Positions 14,006 through 20,804 of a DNA stretch of 25,608 nucleotides are shown here, piece after piece. The stretch is taken from IMG/VR virus record IMGVR_UViG_3300002144_000433, positions 1 to 25,608 of that record. The stretch is one strand, 5' to 3'. The DNA is from a virus. The notes below the pieces were generated by a model. It was not told the origin of the DNA. It searched no databases and was given only the letters and a program-made list of their open reading frames with translations. Position 1 is the first letter of the stretch. Every line of letters begins with the position of its first letter. A program made the position numbers and the translations under genes.

Positions 14006-15778
14006 ATGCTGATATTTGACGTTGAGTGCTATCGAAATTTCTTCCACGTCGCGTTTATGAACGCCGCCGGAAGGGTCGCGTCCGTTGAGATGCGCGACGA
14101 TGAAAAGCTGGATGTCGCAAAGCTGGCGCACCGAATGCGCAGCGACACATTGCTGGGCTTTAACAACAAAGCGTATGACAACATCATAATTGCCGCCGCG
14201 CTTGAAAACCGCACCTGCGCAGAATTAAAAGCCCTTTCCGACAAGATCATAAAAAGCAACCTGCCAAGCTGGCGCGTTGCGCAGGGCGAGGGCATCCGCG
14301 AGCCGCGCGGCTGGGACACCATCGACATCATCGAAGTGCTGCCCGGTCAGGCCAGCTTGAAAATATACGGCGCACGGATCGGATCGGCCAAGCTGCAAGA
14401 CCTGCCCTATGAACCGTCGGCAACGCTGACACATGCGCAGATGGATGAAGTCGGCGCGTATTGCGTCAATGACCTGCGCGTGACGAAAGCCCTTGCCGAC
14501 ACCATCGCGCCCCAGCTTGCACTGCGTGTTGATATGGGCAAGCAATACGGCGTTGACCTGCGATCAAAGTCAGATGCGCAGATTGCCGAGGTGGTTTTAA
14601 AGTCCGAGATCGAGGCGCAATCGAAGACCACGCTGCGCCCGCTGAGAATAGATGATGACGCGACAGTCCGCTACGCTGATCCGGGCATTGTTAGTTTTGA
14701 CGATCCGGCGATTAGCGACATTTTCAAACAGATTTGCGCGCATGACTTTGAACTGTCGGGCAACGGGTCTGTGAAAATGCCAAAGTGGCTTTCCGATACC
14801 ATGATAAAAATTGGTGACGGGGCGTATCAAATGGGAATCGGCGGCCTGCACTCAACCGAAAAGGGGCAAGGTGTTCGCGCTGGCAAAGACCACATGCTTT
14901 TCGAGTTGGATGTTGCGTCGTATTATCCGAGCATCATCTTGCAGCAAGGTCTTGAGCCTGAAAATATGATCGGGCATTTCCTGCCCGTTTACCAAAGCAT
15001 CGTGACGCGCCGCCTTGAGGCCAAGCACACTGGCGATAAGGTGACAGCCAACACGCTGAAGATTGTCGTTAACGGATCGTTCGGAAAGCTGGGCAGCAAG
15101 TTCAGCAACCTTTACGCGCCCAATCTTATGATACAAACCACGATAACGGGTCAGCTTTGCCTTTTGATGCTGATTGAGCGGCTGACCGCTATCGGCGCAA
15201 AGGTGGTGAGCGCCAACACCGACGGCGTGGTTATCTTTGCGCCTAAAGCAATGAACGGCGACATTGAGCAAGTGTCGTTTGATTGGCAGATGGACACCAG
15301 CTATGAACTTGAGCGCACCGAATACCGCGCGCTGTATAGCCGGGACGTGAACAGTTACATCGCTGTAAAGCCCGACGGTTCAACTAAAACAAAGGGCGCA
15401 CTTGGCGCGTCCAGCCTGAGCAAAAACCCCGACTTTGGAATTGTTGCCGAGGCTGTTGCTGCGCAGGTATCAGGGCAAGCCGACTTTCGTGACGTGATCC
15501 GCGACTGCGAAGACATCCGCAAGTTTGTGTCTGTTCGCAAAGTGACGGGCGGGGCAACATGGCAGGGCAAGCCGATTGGCAAGTCGGTGCGGTTTTATTA
15601 TTCCGATGCTGTCGAGCCGGATCAGGGCATCCTTTACAAGATCAACGGGAACAAGGTGCCGAAGTCTGACGGGGCCAGGCCCTTGATGGACCTGCCCGAC
15701 ACGTTCCCGCCGGACGTTGAGCGGGAAAGGTATGTTGGCATGGCGATGAAAGTATTGGCGGGGATTGGTTATGCTTAA
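14006..15778 (+). CDS. DNA polymerase, family B-like with 3'-5' exonuclease domain
   Basis: The 590-residue polymerase has a proofreading domain: Exo I FDVE (D5, E7), Exo II GFNNKAYDN (51-59) and Exo III YCVNDLRV (152-159). The polymerase domain follows with motif A LDVASYYPSI (301-310), motif B KIVVNGSFGKLG (352-363) and motif C SANTDG (402-407). Motif C has Asn where the first Asp of the usual DTDS is expected, a variation seen in some phage polymerases. It is short for family B (often 700-900 residues). It should be the replicative polymerase. GAGG precedes the ATG. It sits downstream of a terminator, so it may have its own promoter or rely on readthrough. Confidence 0.9.
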   Translation: MLIFDVECYRNFFHVAFMNAAGRVASVEMRDDEKLDVAKLAHRMRSDTLLGFNNKAYDNIIIAAALENRTCAELKALSDKIIKSNLPSWRVAQGEGIREPRGWDTIDIIEVLPGQASLKIYGARIGSAKLQDLPYEPSATLTHAQMDEVGAYCVNDLRVTKALADTIAPQLALRVDMGKQYGVDLRSKSDAQIAEVVLKSEIEAQSKTTLRPLRIDDDATVRYADPGIVSFDDPAISDIFKQICAHDFELSGNGSVKMPKWLSDTMIKIGDGAYQMGIGGLHSTEKGQGVRAGKDHMLFELDVASYYPSIILQQGLEPENMIGHFLPVYQSIVTRRLEAKHTGDKVTANTLKIVVNGSFGKLGSKFSNLYAPNLMIQTTITGQLCLLMLIERLTAIGAKVVSANTDGVVIFAPKAMNGDIEQVSFDWQMDTSYELERTEYRALYSRDVNSYIAVKPDGSTKTKGALGASSLSKNPDFGIVAEAVAAQVSGQADFRDVIRDCEDIRKFVSVRKVTGGATWQGKPIGKSVRFYYSDAVEPDQGILYKINGNKVPKSDGARPLMDLPDTFPPDVERERYVGMAMKVLAGIGYA

Positions 15779-16772
15779 AGTGCTAGACCTATTCAGCGGC
15801 ATAGGCGGTTTCAGCCTTGGCCTTGACCGGGCGGGCGGTTTTGAAACCGTGGCCTTCTGCGAAATTGAACCATTCCCCCGCAAGGTTCTTGCGAAACATT
15901 GGCCGGAGGTGCCTTACTATGAAGACGTTACCAAACTCACAGGCGACATTCTGGCAGGGGACGGAATTGGCCCCATCGACGTCATCACAGGCGGATTCCC
16001 GTGCCAAGACATTAGCTGCGCTGGAAAGCAAGCAGGCATCGGCGAAGGCACCCGCAGCGGATTGTGGTCCGAAATCGTCAGACTTATTGGCGAACTGGCA
16101 CCCCGCTACGTCATCGTGGAGAACGTCGCAGCATTGCTTAGTGGCCCTAGCGAACAACGAGGGGGATGGTTTGGCTCAATTCTCGGAGACTTGGCCGAGT
16201 GCGGGTATGATGCGGAATGGGAAAACATACCGGCGTCAGCCTTGGGCGCTCCCCATCGCCGCGAAAGGGTCTGGGTTGTGGCTTACCCCAAGAAAATCGG
16301 ACACGGGGAAGGGCGAGAAGCAGGAGACATTTTTAAAGCGCATGGGGGATCGTTCAGATCGTTGTGCGCAAAGCTTGGCCGCGCAGGTGAACAACCGGAG
16401 AACATGGCCAACGCCGACAAAATCAGACTACAAGGGGCCGAACATGAGCGGCGGGAAATCGGCATCCTGCCACGGCTTGGCGACTATAGTGGCAAAGACA
16501 ATGTGGCCGACGCCGCAAGCCAGCGACCACAGGGACAGGGGGAACCTGAGCAACCCGTCAGTGCAACGCCGCCTAGCGATAGGCAAGCAAGTATCCTTGG
16601 GGCAATCCGTGTCGTTAGAGAGTGGAGCGTTGAACCCGACGTGGGTCGAGTGGCTAATGGGGTTCCCCAGCGGGTGGACCGACTTAAAGGATTAGGCAAC
16701 GCAGTTGTCCCGCAAATCCCCGAACTGATAGGCCGCGCGATTATGCAGGCGGAAAAGGCGAAAAATGCTTGA
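15771..16772 (+). CDS. dcm: C5-cytosine DNA methyltransferase
   Basis: The 333-residue enzyme shows the m5C motifs in order: I DLFSGIGGFSLGL (6-18), IV GGFPCQDIS with catalytic Cys78, VI VIVENVAAL (ENV 117-119), VIII PHRRERVWVV (161-170) and X GLGNAVVPQIPELIGRAI near the end. The target-recognition region carries repeated NMANADKIRLQG and NVADAASQRPQG elements. It probably protects phage DNA from restriction. Its ATG at 15771 overlaps the polymerase stop by eight bases; a longer TTG start is less likely. A second long ORF occupies its +1 frame, so much of this gene appears to encode two proteins. Confidence 0.93.
   Translation: MLKVLDLFSGIGGFSLGLDRAGGFETVAFCEIEPFPRKVLAKHWPEVPYYEDVTKLTGDILAGDGIGPIDVITGGFPCQDISCAGKQAGIGEGTRSGLWSEIVRLIGELAPRYVIVENVAALLSGPSEQRGGWFGSILGDLAECGYDAEWENIPASALGAPHRRERVWVVAYPKKIGHGEGREAGDIFKAHGGSFRSLCAKLGRAGEQPENMANADKIRLQGAEHERREIGILPRLGDYSGKDNVADAASQRPQGQGEPEQPVSATPPSDRQASILGAIRVVREWSVEPDVGRVANGVPQRVDRLKGLGNAVVPQIPELIGRAIMQAEKAKNA
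15919..16695 (+). CDS. Overprinted ORF in the +1 frame of the cytosine methyltransferase gene
   Basis: An ATG at 15919 with GGAGGT eight bases upstream opens a 258-codon frame inside the methyltransferase gene. The product has SDLLANWHPATSSWRTSQHC (54-73), FSETWPSAGMMRNGKTY (88-104), two WPTP motifs (163-166 and 196-199) and a C-terminal NPTWVEWLMGFPSGWTDL (239-256). I recall proteins with these WPTP and NPxWVEWLMGxPxGWT features from phage and bacterial genomes, often next to cytosine methyltransferase genes. The motifs mirror the methyltransferase frame: WPTPxxSD arises from the MANAD/VADA repeats, and the C-terminal motif from EPDVGRVANGVP. Function is unknown. The strong ribosome site and length support translation; a by-product of conserved methyltransferase DNA is the alternative. 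Confidence 0.6.
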   Translation: MKTLPNSQATFWQGTELAPSTSSQADSRAKTLAALESKQASAKAPAADCGPKSSDLLANWHPATSSWRTSQHCLVALANNEGDGLAQFSETWPSAGMMRNGKTYRRQPWALPIAAKGSGLWLTPRKSDTGKGEKQETFLKRMGDRSDRCAQSLAAQVNNRRTWPTPTKSDYKGPNMSGGKSASCHGLATIVAKTMWPTPQASDHRDRGNLSNPSVQRRLAIGKQVSLGQSVSLESGALNPTWVEWLMGFPSGWTDLKD

Positions 16773-17031
16773 GCGCGACATTGAGCGCGCCCTTGTGCGC
16801 CGCGTTGAGGGGCTGGGCGGCACTTGCGAAAAGTTCACGTCACCGGGGCGGCGATCTGTGCCTGACAGAATTGTCACAATGCCGGGCGGGGCTGTCATTT
16901 TTGTGGAACTAAAAGCGCCGAGAAAAAAGCCCACGCCGTTGCAGGCGCGCGACCACGCCCGCCGTCGCGCAATGGGTTGCGATGTGCGCGTGATTGATAA
17001 CAAGGATGCAGCCAATGCCTTTGAACCGTGA
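16765..17031 (+). CDS. VRR-NUC domain nuclease
   Basis: The 88-residue protein is a single VRR-NUC domain of the PD-(D/E)XK superfamily. SPGRRSVPDRIVTMPGG (26-42) supplies Asp34; VIFVELKAPRKKPTPLQ (44-60) supplies Glu48, Lys50 and Gln60. Stand-alone phage versions form Holliday-junction or flap nucleases and sit beside SNF2-type helicases, as here. The ATG overlaps the methyltransferase stop by eight bases, so translation is coupled. Confidence 0.92.
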   Translation: MLERDIERALVRRVEGLGGTCEKFTSPGRRSVPDRIVTMPGGAVIFVELKAPRKKPTPLQARDHARRRAMGCDVRVIDNKDAANAFEP

Positions 17032-17047
17032 GAATGAAAGTGAAGCC

Positions 17048-17242
17048 ATGACAACTCCTTGGAAGCGACACGTTAGAATTGGCGACTGCGACCTGTATCT
17101 GGGAGATTGCCTTGAGGTGATGCCCGCGCTTGGAAAGGTGGATGCTGTTGTTGCCTGCAAGCGCGTCCAGCAAGCATACGATCAGCCGGGCTTGTTCGTT
17201 GAAAAGCCAACACCACCAACACAAGAGGGCTTTGAATTATGA
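17048..17242 (+). pseudogene. Internally deleted remnant of an amino-methyltransferase gene
   Basis: The 64-residue ORF begins with a typical N6/N4 DNA methyltransferase N-terminus (RIGDCDLYLGDCLEVMPALG then KVDAVV), which in intact enzymes leads directly into TDPPY. Here it jumps at residues 35-36 (about 17150-17156) to ACKRVQQAYDQPGLF and VEKPTPPTQEGFEL, the typical C-terminal tail of such enzymes. The catalytic DPPY motif and nearly the whole enzyme body are gone, but the frame is intact and the stop still overlaps the helicase ATG as ATGA. It cannot be a working methyltransferase. The retained coupling suggests it is kept to translate the helicase. Confidence 0.78.
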
Positions 17243-19488
17243 CCCTGCAACGTGAAGACCTGCACGAATACCAACACCGCGCCGTTGATTACGTTATAAC
17301 CGAGGGTCGCTGCATGTTGGCCCTTGGGCTCGGCCTCGGTAAGACGACATCAACGCTGACCGCGATCAGCGACATGGTTGGTGCGGGTGTTGTCTCAAAG
17401 GTGCTGATTATAGCCCCCCTGCGCGTCTGCAATAGCGTCTGGGTGCAAGAGGCCCAGAAGTGGGAACACACGCGCCACCTGCGCGTCTCTGTGGCCACGG
17501 GAAGCGCTAAGGCGCGCACGACGGCGCTGTTCAAAACGGCTGACGTTTATGTCACGAACAAGGAAAACGTGCAGTGGATTATTGAGCGCGCCGGTAAGAA
17601 ATGGCCGTTCGATATGATCGTGATTGACGAAAGCAGCACATTCAAAAACAGCCAGTCAAAACGCTTCAAGGCACTGCGCAAAATGCTGCCGTTTGTAGAG
17701 CGGCTGGTTTTGCTGACAGGGACGCCCAGCCCGAACGGGTTGCAAGACTTATGGGCGCAGATGTTTCTTGTGGATCACGGCGAGCGTTTGGGCCGCACAC
17801 TGACGGGCTTTCGGGATCGGTTCTTTGACAAGGATTACATGGGCTACAAATACACGATCCGCGACGGGTCCGCATCAAAGATCGAGGGATTGGTCGCTGA
17901 TAAAATCATCCACATGAGCGCCGACGATTATCTCGACTTGCCCGACCGCATTGAAATCGACGTGCCTGTTGATCTTGGACCAAAGGCAACCGCGCAATAC
18001 AAAGAATTTGAGCGAACCTCACTGGCCGAACTGGATGACGGCGATGAAGTCGAGGCGATCAGCGCGGCAGTGCTGGCCAACAAGTTGATGCAGTTTTCAA
18101 ACGGCGCGCTTTACACCGACCCTAACGGCGCGTGGTCGGCTGTTCACTCCGCAAAGCTGGACGCTTTGTCTGATCTGGTGGACGACAACACCGGCGAAAC
18201 GATGCTGGTCGCTTACAATTTCAAAAGCGACCTGGCGCGCATCAAAGACAGGTTTCCGCAGGCGGTTGTTTTGGACAAAAGCCAAGACACGATTGATCGG
18301 TGGAACAGGGGCGAAATTGAGATGCTTTTGGCCCATCCCGCATGCTTACATCCAGCAACTGAAGTGTTGACTGAAAGGCGGGGTTGGGTTAAGATCATCG
18401 AAGTTGAAACAAGTGACCTTGTCTTTGACGGCGTGGAATTTGTTTCTCATTCGGGTTGTTCTTTTTCTGGGATAAAACCAGTTATTGAACGATTTGGCAT
18501 AACCATGACCCACGAGCACAAGATACTTGTGGGCGATGATTGGGTTAAGGGTCGAGATGTATACGATTGTGAACGAACAAGAGAGGTTGCGGCATACACC
18601 TACGCGGGTGATGACGCTTATCTTTGTGAAATGCTCAAACTGCGGCACGGAACAGTTTGTGGCAAAGCAGAACGTCCAAAGGGCGAACCGCGAGGGGCGC
18701 GAGAAATGCCAATTTTGTTGGGGAGAGGACCATCACAACATGACAGGCACTCGCATCTGGCGGATATGGCACGGGATGGTTCAACGATGCACCAAAACAT
18801 ATGGGACCAGCTTCGAAAGTTACGGGGGCGCTGGGCGCGGGGTCAGTCAGGACTGGTTGGCTTTCAAAAACTTTTATCGGGAAATGCGCGATGGTTACGA
18901 GGATCATTTGACGCTGGACCGCATCGACAACTCGCAGGGCTACAGCAAGGGAAATTGCCGCTGGGCAACGAACATGCAGCAACAGGCAAACAAAACCAAC
19001 AATCGCGTGGTGTATTATCTTGGGCAGGAAATGCACTTGGCCGAGTTTTGCCGAAAGGCTGGTGTGAGCAGGGGGGCCATATCACCAAGGCTTGCACTAG
19101 GAATGAGGGGGGACGAAGCGTTGGCAGACTACAAAAAAAGCAAATACCCGAAAGGTCGCAAATCTCGAAAGTCTATGACCTAGTTGACTGTGGGCCTCGC
19201 AGTCGGTTCGCCGTGCGAAACGCGGCGGGTGAGGTATTCATTTCTCACAATTCCGCCGGGCATGGGTTAAATCTGCAATCAGGCGGCGCGCTTTGCGTTT
19301 GGTTTGGCCTCAACTGGTCGCTTGAACTCACGCAGCAATTCAACGCGCGGCTTCACAGGCAGGGCCAGGGTCGCCCGGTGCGCATTGTGCGACTGCTTTG
19401 CACAGATACGATTGACGCGCGCGTTGCCGCTGTGCTGCGCGATAAAGACGCCACGCAATCATCACTGCTCGCTGCGCTCAAGCCGTAA
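17239..19488 (+). CDS. SNF2-type DEAD-like helicase interrupted by an intein
   Basis: The ORF has 749 codons. The exteins are residues 1-368 and 672-749; the intein is 369-671. Motif I is GLGLGKTT (30-37), motif II VIDESS (128-133), motif III LLTGTPSPNG (158-167). Motif V is split as AHPA/SAGHGLNLQ and motif VI is NARLHRQGQGRP (702-713). Removing the intein joins HPA to SAGHGLN, the usual sequence in phage SNF2 helicases. The mature protein would be about 446 residues. It is inferred to remodel forks or junctions together with the adjacent VRR-NUC nuclease. The ATG overlaps the methyltransferase remnant. Its last 220 bases are duplicated downstream. Confidence 0.92.
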   Translation: MTLQREDLHEYQHRAVDYVITEGRCMLALGLGLGKTTSTLTAISDMVGAGVVSKVLIIAPLRVCNSVWVQEAQKWEHTRHLRVSVATGSAKARTTALFKTADVYVTNKENVQWIIERAGKKWPFDMIVIDESSTFKNSQSKRFKALRKMLPFVERLVLLTGTPSPNGLQDLWAQMFLVDHGERLGRTLTGFRDRFFDKDYMGYKYTIRDGSASKIEGLVADKIIHMSADDYLDLPDRIEIDVPVDLGPKATAQYKEFERTSLAELDDGDEVEAISAAVLANKLMQFSNGALYTDPNGAWSAVHSAKLDALSDLVDDNTGETMLVAYNFKSDLARIKDRFPQAVVLDKSQDTIDRWNRGEIEMLLAHPACLHPATEVLTERRGWVKIIEVETSDLVFDGVEFVSHSGCSFSGIKPVIERFGITMTHEHKILVGDDWVKGRDVYDCERTREVAAYTYAGDDAYLCEMLKLRHGTVCGKAERPKGEPRGAREMPILLGRGPSQHDRHSHLADMARDGSTMHQNIWDQLRKLRGRWARGQSGLVGFQKLLSGNARWLRGSFDAGPHRQLAGLQQGKLPLGNEHAATGKQNQQSRGVLSWAGNALGRVLPKGWCEQGGHITKACTRNEGGRSVGRLQKKQIPERSQISKVYDLVDCGPRSRFAVRNAAGEVFISHNSAGHGLNLQSGGALCVWFGLNWSLELTQQFNARLHRQGQGRPVRIVRLLCTDTIDARVAAVLRDKDATQSSLLAALKP
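18343..19251 (+). other. Intein (Hint splicing element) in the SNF2 helicase, residues 369-671
   Basis: The 303-residue intein starts with Cys369 (CLHPATEVLTERRGWVKI, block A). It has block B ITMTHEHKILVGDDWVKG (Thr422, His425). It ends with KVYDLVDCGPRSRFAVRN and AAGEVFISHN, a regular block F/G with penultimate His670 and terminal Asn671. Ser672 is the +1 nucleophile. Between about residues 450 and 635 the intein frame is Gly/Arg/Gln-rich without endonuclease motifs; that DNA instead encodes an HNH protein in the +1 frame. All key splicing residues are present, so it should splice. Confidence 0.94.
18557..19183 (+). CDS. HNH-type endonuclease with zinc ribbon, nested out of frame inside the helicase intein
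   Basis: The 208-residue product is read in the +1 frame relative to the helicase. A zinc-ribbon (CSNC at 26-29, CQFC at 51-54) precedes GTRIWRIWHGMVQRCTK, SYGGAGRGVSQDWLAFKNFY and LTLDRIDNSQGYSKGNCRWA (118-137), the core of a common phage HNH family. A C-terminal HTH-like part follows (MHLAEFCRKAGVSRGAI). The chosen ATG has AAGGG five bases upstream; a TTG at 18527 is possible. The gene begins just after Hint block B and its TAG lies inside block F. It is inferred to be the homing enzyme of this intein, expressed separately. Confidence 0.87.
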   Translation: MYTIVNEQERLRHTPTRVMTLIFVKCSNCGTEQFVAKQNVQRANREGREKCQFCWGEDHHNMTGTRIWRIWHGMVQRCTKTYGTSFESYGGAGRGVSQDWLAFKNFYREMRDGYEDHLTLDRIDNSQGYSKGNCRWATNMQQQANKTNNRVVYYLGQEMHLAEFCRKAGVSRGAISPRLALGMRGDEALADYKKSKYPKGRKSRKSMT

Positions 19489-20111
19489 CGATTGACGCAA
19501 ATTGGCGCTTGACGGTGTGCATTTTGGCGCATAGCGTGGGGATAGAAACAAAGGAGGCCACCATGACACTAACCCACAAATACCTTGTAGAATTTGACGC
19601 GCGCCTTGGCGGGTTCACCGCCGAGGGCGAGACCCCCACATGCTTTGCCGATCTGCTTGAGGTCGTTTCGGAAAACGCTGAACTATATTCATCCGTCCGC
19701 ATCCTGCGCCTTGATTTTGAAGGCGGCGTTTTGGTCGGCCACGATGACAGCACCGACGTGATGATTAAGCGGATTGCAGCGGAATTGTCCCGACTTCACG
19801 CAGACTGCGCCCCTACCGTCTATGACTGGATCATGGCGCAGGCTGGCGAGGGCCGCGCATATGTCGGTTCAGACGATGAATGCGATATGCGCCGTGAAGC
19901 GGGGGCCGCGTGATGATTAAGTTTGATGTCCTAAATCGTTTTTCTGGCGCGGTGCAATTCACCGCAGAAATAAACTGCGAAGCCGGATCAAGTCGATCTG
20001 TTAAGTTGGGTCTTGCCGTTGAGTGGGCATACCTCCACGGGGCCAGCCTCGGCGGGGCCAACCTAAGCGGGGCCAGCCTCGGCGGGGCCAACCTCAGCAG
20101 GGCCGACCTCA
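19268..20111 (+). repeat. Tandem duplication, copy 1 (844 bp)
   Basis: This segment is repeated at 20159-21002 with an offset of 891 bases. It covers the last 221 bases of the helicase gene, the 116-residue gene and the start of the pentapeptide gene. I found one mismatch within it (C19535 versus T20426). Beyond 20111 the copies diverge inside pentapeptide repeats. Confidence 0.95.
19563..19913 (+). CDS. Hypothetical acidic protein (116 aa), duplicate copy 1
   Basis: The ATG at 19563 has an excellent AAAGGAGG ribosome site. The product begins MTLTHKYLVEFDARLGGFTA and contains a helical-acidic middle (DDSTDVMIKRIAAELSRLHA) and a Cys in the C-terminal DDECDMRREAGAA. I do not recognise the family. 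Its protein is identical to that of copy 2. The stop overlaps the pentapeptide gene start as TGATG. Upstream in-frame starts lie in the helicase-gene spacer and lack a ribosome site. Confidence 0.65.
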   Translation: MTLTHKYLVEFDARLGGFTAEGETPTCFADLLEVVSENAELYSSVRILRLDFEGGVLVGHDDSTDVMIKRIAAELSRLHADCAPTVYDWIMAQAGEGRAYVGSDDECDMRREAGAA

Positions 20112-20161
20112 ACGGGGCCAGCCTCGGCGGGGCCGACCTCAGCAGGGCCGACCCGGCCTAA
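19913..20161 (+). pseudogene. Truncated pentapeptide-repeat protein, duplicate copy 1
   Basis: The first 66 or so codons match the intact copy at 20804-21322. The product shows MIKFDVLNRFSGAVQFTAEI, then pentapeptide units such as ASLGG, ANLSG, ANLSR, ADLNG. It stops at the duplication junction after ADPA, losing the last few repeats and the entire C-terminal domain. The 82-residue product might still fold as a short right-handed helix, but it is best seen as a by-product of the tandem duplication. Confidence 0.75.
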
Positions 20162-20379
20162 ATCTGCAATCAGGCGGCGCGCTTTGCGTTTGGTTTGGCC
20201 TCAACTGGTCGCTTGAACTCACGCAGCAATTCAACGCGCGGCTTCACAGGCAGGGCCAGGGTCGCCCGGTGCGCATTGTGCGACTGCTTTGCACAGATAC
20301 GATTGACGCGCGCGTTGCCGCTGTGCTGCGCGATAAAGACGCCACGCAATCATCACTGCTCGCTGCGCTCAAGCCGTAA
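20159..20379 (+). pseudogene. Duplicated C-terminal fragment of the SNF2 helicase gene
   Basis: This is an exact second copy of the last 73 helicase codons (from LNLQSGGALCVWFGLNW onward, including the motif VI RLHRQGQGRP and the stop). It has no upstream helicase sequence and no start of its own. A GTG at 20023 opens a chimeric frame through the pentapeptide DNA into it, but that has no visible ribosome site. Confidence 0.85.
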
Positions 20380-20453
20380 CGATTGACGCAAATTGGCGCT
20401 TGACGGTGTGCATTTTGGCGCATAGTGTGGGGATAGAAACAAAGGAGGCCACC

Positions 20454-20804
20454 ATGACACTAACCCACAAATACCTTGTAGAATTTGACGCGCGCCTTGG
20501 CGGGTTCACCGCCGAGGGCGAGACCCCCACATGCTTTGCCGATCTGCTTGAGGTCGTTTCGGAAAACGCTGAACTATATTCATCCGTCCGCATCCTGCGC
20601 CTTGATTTTGAAGGCGGCGTTTTGGTCGGCCACGATGACAGCACCGACGTGATGATTAAGCGGATTGCAGCGGAATTGTCCCGACTTCACGCAGACTGCG
20701 CCCCTACCGTCTATGACTGGATCATGGCGCAGGCTGGCGAGGGCCGCGCATATGTCGGTTCAGACGATGAATGCGATATGCGCCGTGAAGCGGGGGCCGC
20801 GTGA
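20454..20804 (+). CDS. Hypothetical acidic protein (116 aa), duplicate copy 2
   Basis: The coding sequence and protein match the copy at 19563-19913, with the same AAAGGAGG ribosome site. The single base difference between the copies (20426) lies in the upstream region, so it could only affect expression. The stop overlaps the start of the intact pentapeptide gene. No family is recognised. Confidence 0.65.
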   Translation: MTLTHKYLVEFDARLGGFTAEGETPTCFADLLEVVSENAELYSSVRILRLDFEGGVLVGHDDSTDVMIKRIAAELSRLHADCAPTVYDWIMAQAGEGRAYVGSDDECDMRREAGAA

